Source: Chelonoidis abingdonii
Taxonomy: Eukaryota > Chordata > Testudines > Testudinidae
NCBI RefSeq assembly: GCF_003597395.2
Contig: NC_133770.1
Coordinates: 206,787,102 to 206,851,101 of the forward strand
Reading direction: 5' to 3'
DNA: 64,000 nt
Shown here: piece after piece, positions 36,001 through 43,560 of the stretch
Layout: every line of letters starts with the position of its first letter
How positions within the stretch are numbered: the stretch's first letter is position 1
Notes under the pieces: model-generated
Told to the model about the DNA's origin: nothing
Databases searched by the model: none
Seen by the model: only the letters and a program-made list of their open reading frames with translations
Translations under genes and position numbers: made by a program

Positions 36001-38803
36001 CAAAAAGATGCTACTCAACTCTGGATTTTTGCACAAAACAAATTTCTCTCTGAGAGAGACCTTCCAATTATTGAACAAGATTCTGGTTTTTTGTGCCTGC
36101 TGCTAGGGAAGAGAATTCTTGTATATTCCTCAGAGATATCTCTCTCGCTTGCTCGGACCATTAAAACCTGCCACACTGTCAGGTTCCCACTCTTTCAGGA
36201 TGTGACACTACTTGAAGGTTGGCTGGAAACACCACTTTATCTTACTGGAAGGCATTTAATTCAGCTTCTGAAGAACTCCTTCCTTCTATAGGTTCTCAGA
36301 ACAGCTGAGAGAGTCACTGATGAGGTCAAACACACTGGAGGTGTTCATATGCCACATTTACCATTTGAAGACCAAAATTACTTCATGTTGGTCTTCAAAT
36401 GGGGGATGTTTTCCAAGAAGCAGACAAATGAAGAAAAATTGCCACCACCAAGGGCTGCATTTATACCTGCTAACAATTTTCCCTCTTAATAAGTAATGGA
36501 ATGGCTCTGGGATGATCAAGCACATCCACAACTATCCTCTCCTATTGGGCCTAGACAAGCCTTATAGGATGGATTGATTGTACCAGATGTGTGAGAAATA
36601 CTATGCACGCTTGATCTATCCTTTAACTACGCAAATCCTTGTCTGCAAAGGTCAGATGCTCACCATCCTGCAAAGGTTTGGCCAGCAGCCTGCTTTGTAC
36701 AGAGATGTGGAAGTGTCATGCTGATACTTGTCTGCATCACAATATACCCATCAGTGGAGAGACACAACACTGATGAGGACTTGGATGAATGTTTTCAGTC
36801 CTTCATGTCAAGGCTAACTTCCTTAGAATTATCACTGAGCAATATATTTTTTAGGTAAACATTGGTGCCTCGCCTGATAAACCTGCAGACCTAGTGATAA
36901 GTCATAAGAGTTCTTGTACAGCTCTTCATTTAAAGTGGTTCACTCAGGCAAATTAAGAATGGGAATGTGGCTATTTTGGTCTGGAAAGTGGACTGGAACA
37001 GTAATTTAGCTAAATAAAAAGGCACATACTATATCATTTCAACAATGTAGTTTTCCGTTTCAGCACAAGGTGGCTTTAAAAGGAAACTACAATCCCAATC
37101 CTACAGTGAACATAACATTGGTGTACCCCCTTCACCCACATGGAGCTCCATTTCCACTGGAGTCTCTCTGTATAGGGCCCCAAACATGCAATGAACAACT
37201 GAACATTTGAGACATAGTTTTGGAACACTGGAAATACACTTTTAGTACATACCTTCAGCATTTATACTCAACTCCGTTGAGTTTTCTTCTGCTGTTGCAT
37301 ATGGATTATTCCCAACCATTGGCACCAGGCAATCAGTATAGAAGTAACCAACTTTAGGCATGTCGAGGGTAAAAATAACTAGATCTACCGCCAGCTGGCC
37401 AACATTCCCAACTGATACAGCTGGCTGAAAGAACAAAAGATTCTTAGCATTAAAACAACACATTTGTGTTCTATATCCTGAATTACAGTAAAAAAAAATT
37501 GAGTTCAGAAATGAAGTTATCTGAATTCTTCTCCTAATTAGACTAATCACAAACACTGAAGAGTAAGCCCTTGCCATTAGATTTTTAAAAAAAGCTAATT
37601 TGTGAACAGCTTTACTAATGCAAACTTTGGTTTAGATCCTGCAACCACTTATACTTAACTTTACATCTGAGAATAGTCCCATTTCGATATAAAATTAAGC
37701 ATGTTGATAAGTGTTTACAAATTTGAGGCCTTAATTTTTTGCTAGACAGATCATGAAAATATTCTAAGACCTAATAAAGAAATTAACACCTAGTGACATC
37801 TATTGGCTATTTTGATATTACGGTTTTTAAACATTCAATTGTGATTTGAGATGACAAAACTATGTGTAGTAGTCAAATTAATAAAATAAAAACACAACAA
37901 CTTAAATATTTAAGTGTATGCTCAAATTACTGCCCTCTTACCCAATATGTTAAAAACGGGATATGAAAAGCTGAAGCTTCCTTTTACATATTGGAAGGCA
38001 GGTATCTTCCATATTTCATTCCTATGCTAATAGATCAGAACTGCATTACAAGATGTGCACTATTGAAAAAAAACAACATACTGCCTCTGTTACTCATAAA
38101 GATAAGCCTTAGCATGGCAAACAATGAACATTTAGTTGTACAGCAGAACAATGGTTTTGCTAGTAGAAATAAAAGCTTAGTTAAGAAAACTACACCAAAC
38201 TCAGCTACCGATGGCTTTGGAAAGGGTATGTGGCACTCCCGAAAACGACGAAAGGGTATTTGAATATATAGCACCTATAGCATAGCCCCCATCCTGCGAA
38301 CAGGTACACGGTGCTTAACATGACTCGCATCCCTACAGTTAAGCCTGTGTAGTGTGCGCGGGATGGGGAAGGGGAGAAGGGGTAACCAACGACACCCTTC
38401 TCCCCCCAGGTTACTACAGAGTCACGGCACAGCCGCTTGTCACCCAGCTCAGCGGGGGCAGCCGACAGCGAGCGCGGAGACCGGGGTCCCTCCTCGACCG
38501 CCTCCCCAGACACCCGGCGCCGGGCAGCGAGAGCCCACGCGGCGCGTCCGCTGGAACCCGGGGCTCGGCCGCGCCGGTTTGCACCACTCTCTTGCCCCGG
38601 GGGTGGGGGGGCGCGGTTTCCCTTCCCGGGACCGCGCGCGGATAGGGAGGCCCCGGCGCTGGCACCTGCTAGAGCCGCGGGGCGCTCGGCCTTGGCTGGG
38701 ACACGGGAAAGCTGCTGAGCCGGGGGGGTGGGGGGCTTGTTACCAGCAGGAGCGTGAAGCCTTCAAAGTCCGGAGGAGCGGAACTGCCGCAGGGTACAAA
38801 CAT
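20905..38803 (-). CDS. PSMG2: PSMG2 (proteasome assembly chaperone 2), complete, seven exons
   Basis: Chaperone of 20S proteasome assembly. Known to pair with PSMG1 (PAC1) and hold the alpha ring during assembly in cytosol and nucleus. Exons on the minus strand: 38803-38744, 37424-37253, 31026-30968, 27289-27171, 24735-24562, 22175-22055, 21000-20905. They sum to 801 nt, 266 aa plus stop, close to the 264 aa I recall for the human protein. All junctions are GT-AG and in phase. Start MFVPCG is family-typical, followed by PAVSVGNVGQLAVDL and YFYTDCLVPMVGNNPY in exon 2 and IPGGGIT in exon 5. The last exon has WRLLFGSGLPPALF-stop. The PAC2-family fold spans most of the chain. Introns are packed with transposons. 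The gene converges on PTPN2 and diverges from CEP76. Identification is secure. Confidence 0.97.
21001..22054 (-). other. PSMG2: PSMG2 intron 6
   Basis: CR1 fragment (21257-21395), then an unclassified repeat (about 21436-21870) with duplicated sub-blocks around ccaactctgaaggcag / ccagctctgaaggcag. Open frames inside are not coding. Confidence 0.6.
21257..21395 (-). mobile_element. CR1 3'-end fragment (minus orientation)
   Basis: agaatatcagagttggagggga then cctcaggaggtcatctagtccaactccctgctt: the typical 3' CR1 segment read backwards. It lies just outside PSMG2 exon 7, in intron 6. Confidence 0.7.
22055..22175 (-). CDS. PSMG2: PSMG2 exon 6
   Basis: Acceptor ctgttccag|T, donor GAA|GTAAGT, 121 nt. 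Encodes CSNRIQMAVLLKFCSEGDN and the NYLNEWLQLVKSE end. Confidence 0.96.
23440..23665 (+). repeat. MIR-type SINE with L2/MIR-like tail
   Basis: ctcccactgacttgctgtatgaact, then ccctctcaatacccgtttcc, then attgtaagcttttcaaggcagagattctcttac and tacagcacctag. These are the core and tail motifs of MIR. Confidence 0.65.
24428..24463. repeat. Perfect 12-bp inverted repeat (stem-loop)
   Basis: ATCCCACGAAAA at 24428-24439 and TTTTCGTGGGAT at 24452-24463, separated by a 12-nt loop. On the transcribed PSMG2 strand it lies 99 nt past the exon 5 donor. Confidence 0.85.
24562..24735 (-). CDS. PSMG2: PSMG2 exon 5
   Basis: Acceptor tttattccag|T, donor GAGAG|GTGGGT, 174 nt. Begins with the base completing a Gly codon, then TPLRYLFSP. 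Contains LNWKEMEK and the conserved LRIPGGGIT. Confidence 0.96.
24948..25290. repeat. Dispersed repeat with direct and inverted sub-copies
   Basis: agtgattgctcatgtcgattccaatcaggtg (24961-24991) recurs as agtgattgctcatgtccattccaatcaggtg (25236-25266). An inverted piece, gaaatggacatgagcaac, lies at about 25170-25187. Known to me as a turtle-type repeat; class uncertain. Confidence 0.55.
26530..27010. mobile_element. GC-rich repeat with one DNA-transposon-like end
   Basis: The interior carries tandem ggctgaagcccc-like units. The right end aatcacttgacagccctaa resembles a vertebrate DNA-transposon terminus. The left terminus was not identified. Confidence 0.4.
27171..27289 (-). CDS. PSMG2: PSMG2 exon 4
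   Basis: Acceptor gatataaag|AAC (pyrimidine-poor, so weak by eye), donor GG|GTATGT, 119 nt. Encodes NKYRSFCQTLLSW then the SSRCAKVILLSSSHAYQ segment matching the family core. Confidence 0.92.
27810..29640 (+). mobile_element. Probable LTR-retroelement remnants
   Basis: A TATA box (tataaaag near 28756) is followed about 90 bp later by aataaagctttat (near 28848) and a ctctgtcatctcct run: the U3-R-U5 layout of a solo LTR. A second block (28960-29600) ends with gttaataaatttgtttattatt, also polyadenylation-like. No pol or gag frame seen, and the boundaries are uncertain. Confidence 0.4.
29900..30470. repeat. GC-rich interspersed repeat
   Basis: Shares ggctcagggctggggcacaggagggggtgagggt style with 6784-7385 and continues with ccaatgggcgctgcggagccggtgctc. 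The 158-codon frame across it is a composition artefact. Confidence 0.5.
30968..31026 (-). CDS. PSMG2: PSMG2 exon 3
   Basis: Short 59-nt exon. Acceptor ttttttgcag|TG, donor AAT|GTATGT. Encodes VYSLPSKKLVVLQIRSPFVN once joined to exon 2. Too short to appear as an open reading frame of its own. Confidence 0.93.
31705..32290 (+). mobile_element. CR1 LINE 3' end (plus)
   Basis: Encodes LLYKSMVCAHLEYCVQMW, EVQRSATKMIRGLERVPYEE and EKRRLRGDMIEVYKIM: the C-terminal reverse-transcriptase region of CR1 ORF2. A stop follows at 32126-32128, then the typical short 3' UTR. 5'-truncated as usual for CR1. Confidence 0.9.
32399..32525 (-). mobile_element. CR1 3'-end fragment (minus)
   Basis: ggtcagaccgaaggtccacatagcccagtatcctgtcttccgacagtggccaatgccaggtgcccc is the reversed CR1 3' region also seen at 51795-51870. 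Bases around 32490-32520 are the inverted complement of about 32255-32290. Confidence 0.8.
32495..33430 (-). pseudogene. Decayed BED-finger hAT transposase (SCAND3/ZBED-like)
   Basis: Reading the minus strand from about 33430: KNEERPKCLLCH, the first half of a BED zinc finger (near 33340-33310), is followed by a histidine-containing segment. Next comes KLKAIPLSNNTVK near 33020-32980. The last open part (32696-32493) has WSLVYGRTHS, VWSHCRSLREQLVSKA, a conserved block of this hAT family. The parts are separated by stops and frameshifts, so it is not translated. It is transcribed only as intron RNA of PSMG2, in sense to that gene. Family assignment rests on motif order, not on a search. Confidence 0.65.
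34640..35270 (+). repeat. Unclassified GC-rich repeat with TATA-like box
   Basis: Starts near tgcagggcttgaaacagcccaggagagggctg, has cctataaaaggctgtgag at about 34725, and ends ggaggcgccgaaggggtgactcc. Much richer in G+C than its surroundings. It appears inserted into the older coding element. Confidence 0.5.
35275..36850 (+). pseudogene. Decayed coding element with EEADTK motif and cysteine-rich (tesmin/CXC-like) end
   Basis: Opposite strand to PSMG2. In order, with frame changes: AVGLTINSKIHNKFLVQLI (about 35350-35400), a segment starting LTYDQVHLVFDTYADKS (about 35670), SHEEADTKIILHAISATKR (about 35955-36010), then LPPPRAAF (about 36450), and near 36657-36750 KVRCSPSCKGLASS followed by LLCTEMWKCHADTCLHHN. 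Together these match, as I remember them, a group of uncharacterised mobile-element-like proteins of invertebrates and fish that end in a CXC cysteine-rich domain. Many stops and frameshifts; non-functional. The 5' end may reach about 34200 (an open stretch with SNPVHRNKSYHISFKAAKD), interrupted by the repeat at 34640-35270. Function unknown. Confidence 0.55.
37253..37424 (-). CDS. PSMG2: PSMG2 exon 2
   Basis: Acceptor ttcag|CCA, donor GAAG|GTATGT, 172 nt. Encodes PAVSVGNVGQ through ENSTELSINAE plus one base. Highly conserved core strand/helix segment of the PAC2 fold. Confidence 0.96.
37425..38743 (-). other. PSMG2: PSMG2 intron 1
   Basis: AT-rich on the exon 2 side with one old repeat fragment; becomes CpG-rich from about 38340 toward exon 1. 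No other exon recognised. Confidence 0.7.
37610..37735. repeat. Old amniote interspersed repeat fragment
   Basis: gatcctgcaaccacttatacttaactttacatctgagaatagtcccattt: matches the style of fragments at 14980-15065 and 18290-18370 (tcccactgcagtcaatggaact, cagtgggactattcatgag). Confidence 0.45.
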
Positions 38804-39020
38804 CGCGCCGGGAGGGACCAGTGCTGTGCGTGTGCGTCCGTCCTCCAGCGGGGCCCTTCCGCTCCGCGGCGCATTTACCTGACGTCCGGGCGAGGCAGAG
38901 AGAGGAGTTAGGCGTCCTCTGTAATCGCCTGTCCCGCCCCCCGTAGGGCTCCTTTGCAGGGGGTCCACTGATGCGCAGCCCAGGAACGTGCTACAGGGGG
39001 TGTGCTCCGCGCTCACACAA
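38340..39020 (-). promoter_or_regulatory. PSMG2: CpG-rich promoter block of PSMG2
   Basis: Dense CpG and GC content around exon 1 in otherwise AT-rich DNA. The block includes the start codon (38803-38801) and runs from intron 1 into the 5' flank. No TATA box was seen. Typical of a housekeeping promoter; the exact start of transcription cannot be read from sequence. Confidence 0.7.
38744..38803 (-). CDS. PSMG2: PSMG2 exon 1
   Basis: ATG at 38803-38801, 20 codons from MFVPCGSS to GFTLLL, donor CTG|GTAACA. It lies inside a CpG-rich block. The start is chosen because it begins the family N-terminus directly. Confidence 0.95.
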
Positions 39021-39129
39021 ACTGAGCATGCTCAGTAACATCTGCTGAAGCCACTGCCCTTCACCCTGCACTTTGTAGGCGTAAGGTTCTGCAGACGGCT
39101 TTTCAGAGAGATTAAAAAGGGGCAAAGGG

Positions 39130-39830
39130 CGCAAATCGGTGGAGGGGGTGGCCATGGTCTGGTCAAGGAGAGCAGCTGGGGGCAGGGTTAGAACAGGGGC
39201 TGAAGGGCAAAATCAGGGAAGGGGGGGAAGGAACCAGAGTGAAGCTTAGGGGCAGGGTGTGGCAATTTGCCCCAGGCCCTGCAGGGGCCTCCTCCCATGA
39301 GAGTTTTTGGCGGGTCTTCTGCAGCAAGTCCTTCAGTGCCACCAAACACACCCAGATCAAGTGACGGACCTGCTGCCAAGGACCTGAAGCTGCTTCTGCT
39401 CCGGGTTTTTGGCGGCAATTCAGCGGTGAGGGTTCCTTCTGCTCCAGGTCTTTGGCGGCAGTTAGGCAGCGGGTCCTTCTCTCATGCTGGGACCCGCCAC
39501 CAAAGTGCCCTGAAGACCTGGAGTGGAAGGACCTCCACCACCGAAAACCCCAGACTCCCTGAATCCTCTGGGCGGCCCTGGCAAGGGGTGAGGCATTGCC
39601 AGAGCGTGACAGATGGCAAACCCCTGGCACATGCAGGGACAGAGGGGGTAACAGTTACCCTGATGGTCTGAGACCCCAGTGTGTGGCAAAAAAACGGGGG
39701 TGGAGGGAAGCCAAGGGGCTTTTTTATATCCCCTCTCACAGACAGCACCTCAGCAGGGGCTTCCCAGGGCTGGGTTCTTAAAGGCACAGGCATTCCAATG
39801 CCTAGTCTCTGCATCTCCTCTTTGATGTAA
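39130..39830. repeat. GC-rich repeat with alternating tttggcgg / ccgccaaa units
   Basis: Units such as gtttttggcggcaattcagcggtgagggttccttctgctcc recur in direct and inverted order (39300-39530). The same units build the 40462-40840 foldback, so the two blocks are related. Confidence 0.5.
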
Positions 39831-39839
39831 CCTACTGAG

Positions 39840-40135
39840 GTGAAAGCAGCAGAGAATCCTGTGGCACCTTATAGACTAACAAGGTAGTGAAATTTCCAGG
39901 TAGGTATATATATGCTAGCAAGCGAGCTAGAGATAACGAGGTTAGTTAATCAGGAGGATGGGGCCCTGTTTAGCAGTAAGAGGTGTGAAAACCAAGGGAG
40001 GAGAAAGGTATTCACCCATTGAAGCTCACGCTCCTAAACGGTCTGTTATCTATTAAGGTGCCACAGGATTCTCTGCTGCTTTTACCAGATCCAGACTAAC
40101 ACGGCTACCCTCTGCTACTGAGTTTGGTGCAGCAG
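39840..40135 (+). mobile_element. Penelope-like 3' tail with inverted 5' part
   Basis: 39843-39882 (agcagcagagaatcctgtggcaccttatagacta) is the inverted complement of 40047-40084 (ctattaaggtgccacaggattctctgctgct). The left part to about 40000 reads in minus orientation and is the complement of 780-895; the right part is in plus orientation. The end aacacggctaccctctgctactg is typical of this repeat family. Confidence 0.7.
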
Positions 40136-40461
40136 GAGACTTAAATAGTGAAATCCGGCCTTTCTTACACCCCGCCCCCCCCCCCAAGTCTGTACACTCC
40201 ACCCGATTTCCCAATACCCTCTCCATGGTCAATTAGTTACAGTAACTCCTCACTTAAAGTCATCCTGGTTAGTGTGTTTCATTAGAACATCAGAGTTGGA
40301 GGAGTGGGGGTTTGTGTTGATTGGATTGCATGCAGCCCTTGCGGGTTCTGAGGAGGGCAGTCAGGGGCAGGACATGGGTGGGAGTCAACGTGAGGACAGG
40401 CTGTTTTGGGAGGCACAGCCTCCCCTACCCAGCCCCCAATACAATTTTGCAACCCTGATGT

Positions 40462-40840
40462 GCAGGGCTGTTTTTAGGAAGTGCGGGGCCCAATTCAAAC
40501 AGTTTAGATGGGGCCCCAACAGGGATGACTAAAAAAAAACACTTGAAAAAACACGTGGGGCTTGTACTCACCGGGTGGCGCTCTGAGTCTTCGTCAGCAC
40601 TTTGGCGGTGGGTCCTTCGCTTGTTCTGGGTCTTTGGCAACCCTTCAGCGGCAGGTCCTTCAGTGCCGCCGAAGATCTGGAGCGAGTGAAGGACCCGCCG
40701 CTGAAGTGCCACCGAAGACTCGGCCGGTGAGTACAAGCCCCATGTGGTTTTTTTCTTGTGGTTTTTTTTTCTGTCTTCCCTGCTGGGGCCACGTCAAAAC
40801 TGTTCAAATTGGGCCCCACACTTCCTAAAGTCGGCCCTGC
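40462..40840. mobile_element. 379-bp foldback element
   Basis: The two halves are inverted copies: GCAGGGCTGTTTTTAGGAAG at the left, CTTCCTAAAGTCGGCCCTGC at the right. Inner marks pair likewise: ggggcttgtactcacc (40557-40572) with ggtgagtacaagcccc (40726-40741), and ggccccaacaggga with tccctgctggggcc. The centre near 40650 is the tttggcgg-type tandem. No coding content. Confidence 0.8.
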
Positions 40841-40914
40841 CTTCACTCGCTCCAGGTCTTCGGCAGCACTGAAGGACCTGCGACCAAAGTGCCACCAAAG
40901 ACCCAGTAGGGAAC

Positions 40915-41549
40915 CAGTTAAGATTTTGGCAGCTCATAACGAGTGGGGTCCTGCAGGGATCAGTTCTGAATAAATTTCTGTTCAATATCTTCATTAAGGA
41001 TTTAGATAATAGCATAGAGAGTACACTTATAAAGTTTGTGGGTGATACTAAGCCGGGAGGGGTTAGAAGCGCTTTGGAGGATTGGGTTAACTTTCAAAAT
41101 AATCTGGACAAAGTGGAGAAATGGTCTGAAGCAAATAGCATGATATTCAATACGGAGAAATGCAAAGTACTCCATTTAGGAGGGAACAATCAGTTGCACA
41201 CATACAAAATAGGAAATGACTTCCTAGGAAGGCATACTGTGGAAAGGGAGCTGGGGGTAATAGTGAGACACAAGCTAAATATGAGTCAACAGTGTAATGT
41301 TAGGGTCCCTGGAGCTAGGGTTAGGGGCCCACAGGTTGGGCCCCTGGAGCTGCAAAAAAAAGGGAACATCATTCTGGGATATATTAGCAGGAGTGTCACA
41401 AACAAGAAATGAGAAATAATTATTCTGCTCTATTCTATGCTGATTAGGCCTCAGCTGGAGTATTGTGTCCATTTCTGGGCGCCACGTTTCAGGAAAGATG
41501 TGGACAAATTGGAGAAAGTCCAGAGAAGAGCAACAAAAATGATTAAAGG
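40915..41549 (+). mobile_element. CR1 LINE fragment (plus), cut by a retrovirus
   Basis: Encodes SGVLQGSVLN, KFVGDTKPGG (the reverse-transcriptase active-site box, here GD in place of the first D of the usual ADD), [31 protein letters not shown] and [11 protein letters not shown]. Stops at 41549, exactly where the viral LTR starts. The rest of the CR1 is not found on the far side of the virus. Confidence 0.85.
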
Positions 41550-42094
41550 CGTTGCCAACACAGAGTGCCCAAGGGGGGCAACAGCGGGGTTCGTTGCCCG
41601 GTGTGCGTCGCGCCAATGAACACACCAGGGTGGAGAAGCAGGCAAAGTTTATTTGAGATCTCAAAGCAGTGCAAGGAGACTGGGACGTCTCAGATCAAGC
41701 ACACAGATACAAGCAGGCTCTTCCCTTTTATAGCCCAGTTGTTTACTGTAAAATTGTTCTTTTTGCTGACTAGCTCATCCCCGGCTCCCCGCTCCCTCTT
41801 CTGTCCAGCTGCAGTGTTCTGCTTGCTTAATCTTTCTTCCCCCTCGTTTCTGTTACAGGCAAGTACACCTTACCTGAAGCAGCCTTGAGCTAGTTTCAGC
41901 CTAGCCCCAGTCTGTTACAACAGAGAACTGGCTGCTGACACTACATTTTTGCAGCTGTTAGCACTTTAGGTTACACAAAGTGTCTAACATGGAGGAACAT
42001 TGGTTCACTGAGGCCTGAAACAGGAGGGCTTCATTGACACTCGTAGTCTACCACCCTCCCAAGTTACCTAGGGTTATGCCCAGTGACACCAACA
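41550..42094 (-). repeat. Retroviral 3' LTR
   Basis: 545 bp, near-identical to 46964-47504. On the minus strand it starts TGTTGGTGTCACTGGG, just after the polypurine tract. The final CAACA is altered to CAACG at the CR1 border (41550 is C, not T, on the plus strand). Confidence 0.85.
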
Positions 42095-42187
42095 ATTCCC
42101 TCCTTTGAGAACGCTCAACAAACTTTTGGCTGAGTTTTCTCATACTTTGAGGACAAAAAGCAATTAAGCTCTAGGGAGCTGGGGTCA

Positions 42188-42720
42188 TTAATGAGGGGGT
42201 ATAGTGGGATTTCCTGGGGAACGGGAGGTACAAATTCTATGTAGGAGTGCTTTACAGCAAGCAAGCAAGAGGAGAGTAATGATACACAACACCACACCAG
42301 TGAGCAGGAGGCAAACAATGCCTCTCCCTAGTCCGCCCAGGTTGGGTAACCAGCCCCATAGGGAATCAGAAATAGTGGGTTCCCTTTCCTGGGCCTTCCA
42401 CTGTTCAAAAGCCTGTTTGGCTGACAGGATGTGCTTGTTAATATCCTGTGCATTTTCTGGGACATAAGTACAGCATTCATCCCCTATAAGGGCGCACACC
42501 CCGCCCTGTGAAGCCACACTTTCACCCGGAAAGTGTCCAAGTATGTCTCCATGATCACAGATCAGATGGTATTCCTAATGCGTCTGTAAGGGCAGTGGGC
42601 CAAGTCTGGTACTCAAGATCACTCCGAATGGCCATCAGCTGGTCATTCAGGAAATCCTGAATTGCTAAACATACTAGATCCCACTGCAATGCCTTCCCTG
42701 CCTCAGTGATATTCAATACC
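42188..42720 (-). pseudogene. Retroviral env transmembrane remnant
   Basis: Minus strand shows a conserved cysteine pattern CX6CC (CALIGDECC, about 42496-42470) next to an immunosuppressive-type domain position. After it come a helix, a hydrophobic membrane segment (about 42310-42250) and a short tail with stop at 42188. Upstream sequence to about 42720 continues the ectodomain but has stops. The surface subunit was not found. Confidence 0.7.
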
Positions 42721-43319
42721 ATCTTTCCTTGGTGCAGTACTATAATACATTTGTTTAACTATTCTCAGGTACTTTCAAAAGGCATTAACATTAATAGCAT
42801 AGGAGGGGGTTACATTATTAGTCACTGGCATGGTTTCAATACGGGTAAAATTTCTAGTGGCAGAACAAACTCTTCAGGTACTCGTTATTTAAAATCCAAT
42901 TAGAGGGAGCAATACATGCTGAAGGATTTATCCAGAACACAGGGCGCAGCCTGTAGAATAAACCCCAAAATCCAATTAATACCACATTCCCAAGCATGGG
43001 TCCCACAAATGTCCTCCCGCCAGTGTATAATTCTTTGTTTCTTCACCACGGTCAGTTCTTAATGTCCTTTCTAGTCAGGAATTCCTGACTTTGGCAATTT
43101 CAGTGCAGTGAGTATTCCTTCTTCTTTTTCCCAAAACAGTCGTGGTTTCAACATCCTTACAGGGGAGAGGTTACCAGCACTCACCCTGTAATGGTTTTGA
43201 TTCTTCTAGAAAAATTCAAAAGGCACAGTAGATCTGTCAGTGGACAAGGGAGAGGTTACTAGCACTTCACCTTGTCTTTTCCCTGCTGTCCAGAAGGCAC
43301 AGTGGAGCTAGAAGGAGAA

Positions 43320-43560
43320 ATAGGCTAATCATCAGTAGGAGAATTCTCCTGAGGTGGAGGGGTCTTTTTTGCAGTGAGAATCATGGGTTTACAAGCAGTC
43401 AGTCCTTTGGCACTTCGCAGCAGTCGTGTTGTAGTCAGCAGGACTTAATAAGGGCCTTCCAGTGGGAGCCAAGCAGTCTTTCATTGGTGGACCTTTACAT
43501 TGATCCAGTCTCCTGGTTCCAAGGAGTGGCAGGGCTGCCAGGGTCTTTGGGTAGCGCTTC
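43320..43560 (-). pseudogene. Retroviral integrase C-terminal remnant
   Basis: PLEPGDWINVKVHQ and then WLPLEGPY on the minus strand form the GPY-type C-terminal part of integrase. Stops interrupt it. The DNA between this and the RNase H piece (about 43600-45540) has no readable frame that I recognise. Confidence 0.6.

Larger units (their letters stand above)
31027..37252 (-). other. PSMG2: PSMG2 intron 2 (6.2 kb)
   Basis: Contains a sense-oriented (+) CR1 end, a reversed CR1 end, an antisense BED-type hAT transposase remnant, and the EEADTK coding element with a nested repeat. The first 650 nt by coordinate are very AT-rich. Confidence 0.8.

Noticed and set aside
38354..38911. 185-codon plus-strand frame over the PSMG2 CpG island, and overlapping frames
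   Set aside because: CpG-island sequence has few stops in several frames; the real exon 1 is on the opposite strand.
39840..40135. Terminal-inverted-repeat DNA transposon
   Set aside because: The inverted ends are the tail of a Penelope-like retroelement in opposite orientation, matching the copies at 905 and 58212.
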